Source of the DNA: an uncultured Faecalibacterium sp.
Lineage (GTDB): Bacteria; Bacillota; Clostridia; Oscillospirales; Ruminococcaceae
Length of the DNA stretch: 9,897 nt
Direction of reading: 5' to 3'
Assembly: GCA_900772565.1 (NCBI GenBank)
Contig: CAAHET010000175.1
Span: 1-9,897 of the forward strand
The position numbers and the translations under genes were made by a program. Positions within the stretch are counted from its first letter, which is position 1. Each line of letters opens with the position of its first letter. Below, piece after piece: positions 1-5,649 of this stretch. The notes under the pieces were generated by a model. That model was not told the origin of the DNA. It saw only the letters and a program-made list of their open reading frames with translations, and made no database searches.

Positions 1-295
1 CTGAGGAAAGTCCGGGCCTCACAGAGCACGGTAACTGCTAACGGCAGCCGAGGGTGACCTTAGGGAAAGTGCAACAGAAAACAAACCGCCGCAGCAATGC
101 GGTAAGGATGAAACGGCGAGGTAAGAGCTCACCAGCGCATGGGTGACCATGCGGCTTTGTAAACCCTACCGGAAGCAACGCCTATATGGGACGTACAGCG
201 CTGCTCGCGTGTCCTGAAGGCGGCACGAGCCTGTCAGCAATGGCAGGCCTAGACAGATCGTCGTTTAATACAGAACCCGGCTTACGGTCTATCTC
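1..295 (+). ncRNA. rnpB: RNase P RNA, bacterial type A, 5' end cut off
   Basis: This is the catalytic RNA of ribonuclease P, which removes 5' leaders from pre-tRNAs. The sequence opens inside the universally conserved GAGGAAAGTCCGGGC segment (from position 3), so the first few dozen bases (P1 to P3) lie outside the window. Other conserved blocks follow in order: ACAGAGCACGG (21-31), a GGGTGAC / AAAGTGCAACAGAAAACAAACCGCC region (53-90), GTAAACCCTACC (161-172), and the closing ACAGAACCCGGCTTA (270-284). The AAAGTGCAACAGAAA and GGGTGAC pattern resembles the type A (E. coli-like) RNA rather than the type B form of Bacillus. The 3' boundary is approximate. A terminator follows within about 20 bases. 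Short open frames over this stretch are not genes. Confidence 0.96.
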
Positions 296-316
296 GTTTT
301 CCCTTTTGTGCTTTTG

Positions 317-346
317 CGCTGTCTGCTGCTGCAGGCAGCGTTTTTT
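317..346 (+). terminator. Intrinsic terminator after rnpB
   Basis: A 10-bp stem (CGCTGTCTGC at 317-326 with GCAGGCAGCG at 331-340, one G-U pair) closes a TGCT loop and is followed by six T residues at 341-346. It is placed about 20 bases after the RNase P RNA end and should end or help process that transcript. Confidence 0.85.
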
Positions 347-364
347 GTTGCAGCAACGCAGGTT

Positions 365-520
365 CGCCCTCTCAGGCGCTCCCGCGCCAGCTCCCCCAAA
401 GGGGGAGCCAAGCCGTTAAGTTTATTGCTAAAGCATTAAGTGCAATGAGAACGTTTCCGGCAGTGCTCTTGGCTCTCCCTTTGGGAGAGCTGGCATCGCG
501 CAGCGATGACTGAGAGGGCG
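365..520. repeat. Palindrome-rich interspersed repeat (MITE-like), copy 1
   Basis: A 156-bp element bounded by inverted ends CGCCCTCTCAG (365-375) and CTGAGAGGGCG (510-520). Four small hairpins can be drawn: GGCGC-TCCC-GCGCC (375-388), CTCCCCC-AAA-GGGGGAG (391-407), CTCTCCC-TTT-GGGAGAG (473-489), and ATCGC-GCA-GCGAT (495-507). The middle contains CCAAGCCGTTAAG and a less conserved AT-richer core. The same layout recurs at 4675-4830, 6492-6632 and 6648-6800. No protein is encoded. It resembles a miniature inverted-repeat element that would need a transposase in trans. I cannot assign it to a named family. Confidence 0.8.
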
Positions 521-543
521 AGCCCGCTGTCGTTTTTTGCAGC

Positions 544-586
544 AAAAAAGATCCGTTGCGCGTTATTTTGCGCAACGGATCCTTTT
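544..586 (-). terminator. Intrinsic terminator of the nadE-lcp operon (also T-rich on +)
   Basis: A perfect 12-bp stem (GATCCGTTGCGC at 550-561 with GCGCAACGGATC at 570-581) has an 8-base loop. Read leftward, it is followed by six T residues (AAAAAA at 544-549 on the + strand). It lies a few bases beyond the stop codon of the LCP gene at 591. A short T run on the + strand (583-586) may let it act in both directions, insulating rnpB and the repeat from this operon. Confidence 0.88.
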
Positions 587-590
587 ACAC

Positions 591-2258
591 TCAGTTCCCG
601 CCTGCGCCTAAGATGGCGTCAAGCACGGTGGAGGCGGCGCTGTACAGCGAGCCTGCGGCCTGCTCTACCTGCTCCTGCGTGGGCAGGCTGACGGCGGGTG
701 TCTCGGTGCTGCCGCCCTCGGCGGGGGTGGTCTCCGGCTGGGGCGTCTCGGTGGCAGCGGGCTGCTCGGCGGGCGTTTCCGTAGGCTGCTCGGCCGGTTG
801 TTCGGCGGGCTGCTCGGGCATGCTTTCCGCAGGCTCTTCCACAATCACGCTGTCAGCAGGCGTTTCAGGCACCGAGACAGCGGCATCGGGGTCGGCGGTG
901 GGGGTGTACACATCCGTCTTTTCCGGGGTCTGGGTGGTGGAGCTTACCGTGTCCTCGCCGCCCAGCACCGCCGCGATCATCTCCTTGGCCTTTGCCACGG
1001 AGTTTTCGTCCGGTTTCATGACATAGAGCTTCTGCCCCTTGGCGGAGTAGCACTTGGTGCTGCTGCCGGAGGAGCCGGTAACGGTATAGCTTTCAATGTT
1101 CCACTCTGCAAAATCGCTCAGCTGCATCCGCACCAGTGCGCTGATCTGGTTCTGGGAAAGGCTGGTGACGAAGCAATCGGCGGCAGAATCCATGATCTTG
1201 GAAAATCCCATCAGCAGCGCCGGGGACTTGATCTTGTTCAGCATGGCATCGATTACCTTCATCTGGTTGATGCCGCGCTGCACATCGCCGGTCTTGAAGG
1301 CGTGGCGCTCGCGGGCAAAAGCCAGTGCGGCCTTGCCGTCCAGATGGTTCCAGCCCTCGGCAAAAGTGGTGGGGTCATAGTAGCCGGGGCTGCCCACCGA
1401 GGTGAACGCCTGATCGGAGTACACGTCCACACCACCCAGCGCATCGACGATGTTGATAAATCCTGCAAAATTGATGCGGATGTAGTGCTGCACATCCACC
1501 CCGTACAGGTTGCCAAGGGTGTCCATGCTGGTCTGCACGCCGTAAAGGCCGGCGTGGGTCAGCTTATCCTTGCTGTTTGTTCCGGCAAGGTCCACATAGT
1601 AATCGCGCGGGGTGTTGATCAGCACCACCTGCTTGGTAACAGGGTTCACGGCGGCAAGGATATTTACATCGCTGCGGGCTTTTTCGGTCAGTTCGCCGCG
1701 GGTATCCACACCGCTCAGGTACACCACAAAGGGCTCCTTTGTGATCTTTTTCGCCTCGGCGTCGCTCAAAAAGCCGGTGGTCATATCACCCAGCGCCGTC
1801 AGACCCTGCTGCGCCCACACGCAGCCCAGCGCCATGGCAGCGCACAGCACCACCGAGAACACCCGGGACACGGTGCCTGCAGTTTTGTACTCCTGACAGC
1901 GCTTGACCAGCAGCCACAGCAGCACAAGCAGCGCCGCCAGCACCACCAGATACAGCACCGGCAGCATTTGGGTACGCCACAGCTGCACCAGCGCCAGAAC
2001 ACTTAAAATTGCCTGTACGATCAGCAAGATCTTCCCTCGTTTCGGGGGCTGGTACGCCCCATTTTCCCCGGACGCAGTGCTGCGCGGGGTGTTTTGCTGC
2101 GGGCGGCGGGGCGGCGGAGCGGATTGCTCCGGCGGCAGCTCCGAGAAAAACGCGGCGCTGTCCACCTCCACGGTGGCGTCCTGCTGCTCAGCCTTGTGCA
2201 AAAGACGGTGCAGGGAGCGGCCGTCCTCCTTGTGGGAATGCTCGTTTTCGTCCAACAT
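591..2258 (-). CDS. LytR-CpsA-Psr (LCP) family cell-wall glycopolymer ligase
   Basis: LCP enzymes transfer undecaprenyl-linked anionic glycopolymers (teichoic acids, capsule) to peptidoglycan on the outer face of the membrane. The 555-residue protein has a hydrophilic, Pro/Gln-rich cytoplasmic N-terminus (1-73) and three hydrophobic helices (about 76-94, 98-118, 131-150). The LCP catalytic domain spans about 176-343. Its recognisable signatures are GVDTRGEL with RSDVN (183-199), NTPRDYYVD (215-223) and FARERHAFKTGDVQR (314-328), which supply the family's Arg/Asp lipid-phosphate and metal contacts. A region to about 434 follows, then a low-complexity Pro/Glu/Thr/Ala tail (about 441-528) with repeated EQPA units and a short helical end. 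The start is chosen at ATG 2258 with AAGGAG seven bases upstream. It is last gene of the nadE operon, 15 bp after its neighbour. The exact polymer substrate cannot be read from the sequence. Confidence 0.92.
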   Translation of the reverse strand: MLDENEHSHKEDGRSLHRLLHKAEQQDATVEVDSAAFFSELPPEQSAPPPRRPQQNTPRSTASGENGAYQPPKRGKILLIVQAILSVLALVQLWRTQMLPVLYLVVLAALLVLLWLLVKRCQEYKTAGTVSRVFSVVLCAAMALGCVWAQQGLTALGDMTTGFLSDAEAKKITKEPFVVYLSGVDTRGELTEKARSDVNILAAVNPVTKQVVLINTPRDYYVDLAGTNSKDKLTHAGLYGVQTSMDTLGNLYGVDVQHYIRINFAGFINIVDALGGVDVYSDQAFTSVGSPGYYDPTTFAEGWNHLDGKAALAFARERHAFKTGDVQRGINQMKVIDAMLNKIKSPALLMGFSKIMDSAADCFVTSLSQNQISALVRMQLSDFAEWNIESYTVTGSSGSSTKCYSAKGQKLYVMKPDENSVAKAKEMIAAVLGGEDTVSSTTQTPEKTDVYTPTADPDAAVSVPETPADSVIVEEPAESMPEQPAEQPAEQPTETPAEQPAATETPQPETTPAEGGSTETPAVSLPTQEQVEQAAGSLYSAASTVLDAILGAGGN

Positions 2259-2273
2259 GAGAATACTCCTTTT

Positions 2274-2627
2274 TTAGCCCACCGGAACGATGGTCAGCAC
2301 GGCGCGGGCGGGCAGGCAGGTGGCAGTCTGATCCTCCGCCGACAGCCAACCAAAGCCCTCGCAGATGTGATCCGGGCAGGGCGATTCAATAAACCGCGCT
2401 CTGCCGTCCTTTACCTCTATGTGCACCGTATAATAACCGGTGTCCACACTGTAAGTCTCGTCCTTTTCCAGCGGAATGTCCAGCACGGCATTGTTGTCGC
2501 CGTAGATCAGCTGGGCAGCCAGTTTTCCGCCGGTAGCGTTGTGGCTGCGCACAGCCAGCAGCACCGCTGCGATGGCCAGCACCACCACTGCAAATAGGAT
2601 ATTGGTCAAAAGCTTTTTGTTCTTCAT
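2274..2627 (-). CDS. NusG domain II-containing small membrane protein
   Basis: A 117-residue protein with a positively charged start (MKNKK), one hydrophobic helix (about 8-26) and an extracytoplasmic domain resembling the NusG_II family. That family is named for similarity to an inserted NusG domain and is common in Firmicutes; its function is not established. The family hallmark is visible as SPCPDHIC followed by GW and then TCLPARAVLTI (82-113), with three cysteines at 84, 89 and 104. It is not the transcription factor NusG itself, since it lacks the NGN and KOW domains. The ATG at 2627 is preceded by GGAG inside the end of nadE. The gap to nadE is 3 bp, implying translational coupling in one operon. 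Confidence 0.85.
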   Translation of the reverse strand: MKNKKLLTNILFAVVVLAIAAVLLAVRSHNATGGKLAAQLIYGDNNAVLDIPLEKDETYSVDTGYYTVHIEVKDGRARFIESPCPDHICEGFGWLSAEDQTATCLPARAVLTIVPVG

Positions 2628-2630
2628 GGC

Positions 2631-4559
2631 TTACTGCTCCCCGGGCTTGAGCTGCTCCAGCTCCGCCAGCCAGAGGGTGGCGCAGGCATCGCTGGGCATG
2701 CGCCAGTCGCCCCGGGGCGAGAGGGTCACACTGCCCACCTTGGGGCCGTCCGGCAGGCAGCTGCGCTTGAACTGCTGGGCAAAAAAGCGCCAATAGAAGT
2801 TGCGCAGCCACTTGTACAGCACAGCATCCGTATACTCTGCCCTGCCCGCAAAAGCAGCTTTTGCCAACCGGTAAATTTTTGCCGGGCCAAAGCCGCAGCG
2901 CAGCACATAATACAGGTAAAAATCGTGCAGCTCGTAGGGGCCCACTAAATCCTCGGTAATCTGTGCAATTTCGCCATCCTTGGCGGGCAGCAGTTCCGGC
3001 GAGACCGGGGTGGCCAGAATATCCAGCAGCACATCGTGCAAAGCGGCGGTAGCAGCAGTCTCGGCTTCGTACTGCACCAGATAGCGCACCAGCGTTTTGG
3101 GCACACCGGCATTCACGCCGTACATGCTCATGTGGTCGCCGTTGTAGGTAGCCCAGCCCAGCGCCAGCTCCGAAAGGTCGCCCGTGCCCACCACAAGGCC
3201 GCCGGTGCGGTTGGCAAGATCCATCAGCTCCAGCGTGCGCACACGCGCCTGCCCGTTTTCAAAGGTGACGTCCAGCACATTTTCGTCCTGCCCGATATCC
3301 GCAAAGTGACTGCGCACAGTGTCGGCAATGCGGATTTCCTGAAAGCTTACGCCCAGCTCCCCGCACAAGATTTCAGCGTTGCTGCGGGTGCGCTTGGTGG
3401 TGCCAAAGCAGGGCATGGTCACTGCCAGCACATCGGCGGCAGGGCGGTACAGCTGCTTCATGGCACGCACCGCCACCAACAAGGCAAGGCAGCTGTCCAA
3501 GCCACCGGAAATACCAATAACCGCCGTTTTTGCGTGGGCATGCTCCAGCCTCTTGGCAAGGCCGTCGGCCTGCATCTTCAAAATCAGCTCACACCGGGCG
3601 GCGCGGCGCTGCGGGTCGCCGGGCACAAAGGGCGCGGGGTCGATGCTGCGGGTCAGCACCGTTTCCTCCGGTGCAAGATCAAATTCTACCGTGACATAGC
3701 CCTCGGCACTGTGCTCAAAGCTGGTGTTGCGGGCGCGCTCGGCCTCCATGCGCTGGCAGTCCAGCTCGGTCTCGGCATAGTCGCCCGCAAAGGGCGCAGT
3801 CTCGGCCAGAATGCTACCGTCCTCGGCAATGAGGTCATGCCCGGCAAACACCATGTCGGTGGTGCTTTCGCCGTGCCCTGCCGAGGCGTACAGGTAGCCG
3901 CACAGCAGCCGGGCAGACTGGTTTGCCACCAGTGCGCGGCGGTACTCGGCTTTGCCCACGGTCTCGTCACTGGCAGAAAGGTTTGCAATGACGGTAGCGC
4001 CCGCCAGCGCGTGGAAGGTGGAGGGCGGCAGGGCGCTCCACAAATCCTCGCACAGCTCCACGCCCAGCACAAAACTGGGCATCTGGCGGCAGCGGAACAG
4101 CAGCGACGTGCCAAAGGGCACCTGCTGCCCGCAGACGGTCACCATCTGCACCTCGGTGCTGCCGGGGGTGAACTGCCGCTTTTCGTAAAACTCGCCGTAG
4201 TTGGGCAGATAGGTCTTGGGCACGATGCCCAGCAGCTGCCCGCGGCACAGCACGGCAGCGCAGTTGTACAACTTGCCGTGCACCAAAAGCGGCAAGCCCA
4301 CCAGCGCCACGGTATCCAGCGTGCGGGTCTGCGTCAGCAGCCATTCCAGCGCATCCAGTGCGCCCTGCTGCAAAGTGCGCTGCAAAAACAAATCGCCGCA
4401 GGTGTAGCCGGTAAGGCAAAACTCCGGGAATACCGCCAGTTTTACCCCGCGCTGCGCGGCAGCTTGCAGCTGATTCAGGATCTGCTGCGCGTTATAGGTG
4501 CAGTCTGCCACCCGCAGCGCGGGCGAAAAGGCAGCTGCCTTTAAAAAACCATCTTTCAT
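2631..4559 (-). CDS. nadE: Glutamine-dependent NAD+ synthetase
   Basis: Catalyses the last step of NAD+ synthesis: ATP-dependent amidation of nicotinic acid adenine dinucleotide, with ammonia drawn from glutamine. The 642-residue length fits the two-domain enzyme. The N-terminal nitrilase-type glutaminase domain carries the expected Glu-Lys-Cys triad: Glu46 in VFPEFCLTGY, Lys115 in VPKTYLPNYGEF, and Cys170 in GVELCEDLW. The C-terminal synthetase domain has the ATP pyrophosphatase loop SGGLDS at 352-357 and later VVGTGDLSELALGW. The C-terminus contains LPDGPKVGSVTLSPRGDWRMP, typical of this class. The ATG at 4559 is immediately preceded in frame by a TGA, so it is the most upstream possible start. 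The ribosome binding site is weak (AGGA about 14 bases upstream). First gene of a three-gene leftward operon. Confidence 0.96.
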   Translation of the reverse strand: MKDGFLKAAAFSPALRVADCTYNAQQILNQLQAAAQRGVKLAVFPEFCLTGYTCGDLFLQRTLQQGALDALEWLLTQTRTLDTVALVGLPLLVHGKLYNCAAVLCRGQLLGIVPKTYLPNYGEFYEKRQFTPGSTEVQMVTVCGQQVPFGTSLLFRCRQMPSFVLGVELCEDLWSALPPSTFHALAGATVIANLSASDETVGKAEYRRALVANQSARLLCGYLYASAGHGESTTDMVFAGHDLIAEDGSILAETAPFAGDYAETELDCQRMEAERARNTSFEHSAEGYVTVEFDLAPEETVLTRSIDPAPFVPGDPQRRAARCELILKMQADGLAKRLEHAHAKTAVIGISGGLDSCLALLVAVRAMKQLYRPAADVLAVTMPCFGTTKRTRSNAEILCGELGVSFQEIRIADTVRSHFADIGQDENVLDVTFENGQARVRTLELMDLANRTGGLVVGTGDLSELALGWATYNGDHMSMYGVNAGVPKTLVRYLVQYEAETAATAALHDVLLDILATPVSPELLPAKDGEIAQITEDLVGPYELHDFYLYYVLRCGFGPAKIYRLAKAAFAGRAEYTDAVLYKWLRNFYWRFFAQQFKRSCLPDGPKVGSVTLSPRGDWRMPSDACATLWLAELEQLKPGEQ

Positions 4560-4595
4560 AAGAGGATTTCACATCCTGTCTGTTTCAGTGTAGCC

Positions 4596-4616
4596 ATGGT
4601 GACCCATGTTAACCAT
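4596..4616. promoter_or_regulatory. Imperfect dyad over the nadE transcription start (possible operator)
   Basis: A 21-bp sequence with outer arms ATGGT (4596-4600) and ACCAT (4612-4616) has 7 of 10 symmetric positions matching. It lies directly downstream of the -10 box of the leftward nadE promoter. Its position suits a repressor site, but I do not recognise it as a known NAD-pathway regulator motif. Confidence 0.3.
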
Positions 4617-4645
4617 AGTATACCACAAACCACATAAAACGGAAA
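4617..4645 (-). promoter_or_regulatory. Candidate SigA promoter of the nadE operon
   Basis: On the minus strand TATACT (4622-4617) is a good -10 box. A 17-base spacer separates it from a weak -35 hexamer, TTTCCG (4645-4640). Transcription would start near 4610, leaving a leader of about 50 bases before nadE. The imperfect dyad at 4596-4616 covers the expected start site. Confidence 0.55.
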
Positions 4646-4674
4646 GTAACAGACTGGTAAAAGAAGTGTGAACG

Positions 4675-4830
4675 CGCCCTCTCAGGCGCTCCCGCGCCAG
4701 CTCCCCCAAAGGGGGAGCCAAGCCGTTACGTTCGTTGCTAAAACTTTAGGTGAAAGGAGAGAGTTTCCTGCAGCGCCAGAGGCACCCTCCCCGAGGGAGC
4801 TGGCAAAGCCGTAGGCTTTGACTGAGGGAG
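4675..4830. repeat. Palindrome-rich interspersed repeat, copy 2
   Basis: A 156-bp copy of the family seen at 365-520. The first 50 or so bases from CGCCCTCTCAG are essentially identical to copy 1, including both left-hand hairpins and CCAAGCCGTTA. The right end differs: it carries a CAAAGCC-GTA-GGCTTTG hairpin (4804-4820) and ends in CTGAGGGAG. That right end, reverse complemented, resembles the left end of the copy at 6492. It lies between the mam terminator and the nadE promoter. Confidence 0.75.
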
Positions 4831-4835
4831 TTACG

Positions 4836-4872
4836 CAAAAACACCCCCGCGGACTTACGCCCACGGGGGTGT
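4836..4872 (-). terminator. Intrinsic terminator of the mam-like gene
   Basis: A perfect 9-bp GC-rich stem (ACACCCCCG at 4841-4849 with CGGGGGTGT at 4864-4872) is followed, reading leftward, by a run of five T residues (AAAAA at 4837-4841 on +). It lies about 80 bases after the stop codon of the leftward gene at 4952. Confidence 0.85.
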
Positions 4873-4922
4873 CATTATGCTATTATGTTCCCTGCACCCT
4901 AAAGGTACAGTCACGCAAGCAC

Positions 4923-4953
4923 AATTTGAACCAGTTTAAAACTGAGTCAAATT
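4923..4953 (-). other. Dyad at the 3' end of mam, overlapping the stop codon
   Basis: Arms AATTTGA (4923-4929) and TCAAATT (4947-4953) enclose a second pair AGTTT (4933-4937) and AAACT (4939-4943), separated by a short internal loop. It overlaps the TAA codon (4954-4952). There is no T run after it, so it is not a terminator by itself. It could stabilise the mRNA 3' end. Confidence 0.4.
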
Positions 4954-5392
4954 ACCAAGCGAACTTATCGCTGGTGCCAACAGTGTCGTTGACAATGTTC
5001 TTAGCGGTGCCGAAGCCCAGGTTGTAGATAGCAGCCAGGTTGCCGACAACGTTCAGAGCACAGTTCACAACACCCAGAGCACCCTGAGCAGCCTTGGTGG
5101 TCCAAGGATCGGTGCTGGAAGCGGTGTAGTTAGCTGCCCAGATCTTGCTGAACTGAGTGCCGAAGCCGATCATGCCGTCGCCGGGGGTCCAGGTGCCAGA
5201 GAACATAGCGCCGATGGTGTTATCCAGGAAGCCCTGAACGTACTTGTTGCCAACCAGAGTCACCATGTTCTTGCTGAACTGCTGCCACTCCTTAGAGGTC
5301 ATGACAGGGGTCAGGTAATCAGCAACGCTACCGCCCATAACATAGGTCATCTCGTTCTCAGACACAGCAGAGAAGTTTGCAGGCATCATCAT
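4952..5392 (-). CDS. mam: MAM-family (microbial anti-inflammatory molecule-like) secreted protein with double-glycine leader
   Basis: A 146-residue protein whose N-terminus, from memory, closely matches the MAM protein of Faecalibacterium prausnitzii. MAM is a roughly 15-kDa protein reported to have anti-inflammatory activity. Residues 7-21 (FSAVSENEMTYVMGG) form a textbook double-glycine leader (F..(L/V)SE.E(L/M)..V.GG). Cleavage after Gly21 by a peptidase-containing ABC exporter would release a 125-residue product. The mature part is polar and aromatic in its first half, then alanine/glycine-rich and moderately hydrophobic (about 103-130: GALGVVNCALNVVGNLAAIY). One cysteine (111) is present, so no internal disulfide is possible. 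Three consecutive ATG codons open the gene; 5392 is preceded by AAGGGAG about nine bases upstream. The gene is monocistronic with its own promoter and terminator. No exporter gene lies in the window. It could instead be read as a large bacteriocin-like peptide; the MAM resemblance makes that less likely. Confidence 0.78.
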   Translation of the reverse strand: MMMPANFSAVSENEMTYVMGGSVADYLTPVMTSKEWQQFSKNMVTLVGNKYVQGFLDNTIGAMFSGTWTPGDGMIGFGTQFSKIWAANYTASSTDPWTTKAAQGALGVVNCALNVVGNLAAIYNLGFGTAKNIVNDTVGTSDKFAW

Positions 5393-5469
5393 AATGAATT
5401 ACTCCCTTCAAAAATAGAAAAATATTTCCGAACCGGTGTTCCCGGCTCAATCCTTACTAGGATGGCAAT

Positions 5470-5516
5470 AATATACCACACTTTCCAGAAATGTTCAAGT
5501 GCTTTTTTGAAAAAAG
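5470..5516 (-). promoter_or_regulatory. Strong SigA promoter of the mam-like gene with A/T-tract upstream element
   Basis: On the minus strand TTGAAC (5498-5493), a 17-base spacer and TATATT (5475-5470) give a near-consensus SigA promoter. Directly upstream of the -35 box are T and A tracts (CTTTTTT-G-AAAAAAG at 5502-5516) in the position of an UP element. The predicted leader is about 70 bases and contains a small hairpin, ATCCT-AGTA-AGGAT (about 5450-5463). Confidence 0.82.
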
Positions 5517-5523
5517 TGTAAAA

Positions 5524-5538
5524 ACTGTGAAACACAGT
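5524..5538. promoter_or_regulatory. Perfect dyad ACTGTG-AAA-CACAGT in the mam/spoIIGA intergenic region
   Basis: A perfect 6-3-6 inverted repeat lies about 65 to 70 bases upstream of the predicted mam start and about 115 bases before spoIIGA. The spacing would suit an activator site for mam or a regulator of spoIIGA. No known regulator is recognised. Confidence 0.35.
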
Positions 5539-5588
5539 CCCGGCTTTTGTAGCAAATATGCACTGTTCATGCGGCTTTTTCTGCTATG

Positions 5589-5616
5589 ACAGATTTTTTC
5601 ACCAATCTGTGAAAAA
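5589..5616. promoter_or_regulatory. Two overlapping, mutually exclusive inverted repeats upstream of spoIIGA
   Basis: ACAGATT (5589-5595) can pair with AATCTGT (5604-5610). Alternatively TTTTTCAC (5595-5602) can pair with GTGAAAAA (5609-5616). The pair lies about 35 to 60 bases before the spoIIGA start. No clear SigA promoter or perfect Spo0A box could be found between here and 5500, so the promoter of spoIIGA remains unassigned. Confidence 0.35.
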
Positions 5617-5649
5617 TGAACTACCAGAACCATAAGGCGGTGCAACACA

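Noticed and set aside
186..419. 77-residue open frame over the RNase P RNA and its terminator
   Set aside because: Runs through conserved RNase P RNA, a terminator hairpin and a repeat; no coding evidence.
798..2006. 402-residue open frame on the + strand opposite the LCP gene
   Set aside because: Shadow of a GC-rich gene: His/Gln-rich low-complexity translation, no family resemblance, no ribosome binding site, and the minus strand has a clear LCP protein.
3036..4544. 502-residue open frame on the + strand opposite nadE
   Set aside because: Antisense shadow of NAD+ synthetase, with biased composition and no recognisable domain.
4952..5392. The mam-like gene considered as a bacteriocin
   Set aside because: The leader type is shared with bacteriocins, but the 125-residue body is long, there is no immunity gene beside it, and the N-terminus resembles MAM.
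5539..5588. Spo0A box upstream of spoIIGA (TTTGTAGCAAA at 5556-5566 considered)
   Set aside because: It resembles TTTGTCGAA only with an inserted base and changed centre, and no SigA -10/-35 pair stands at a suitable distance.
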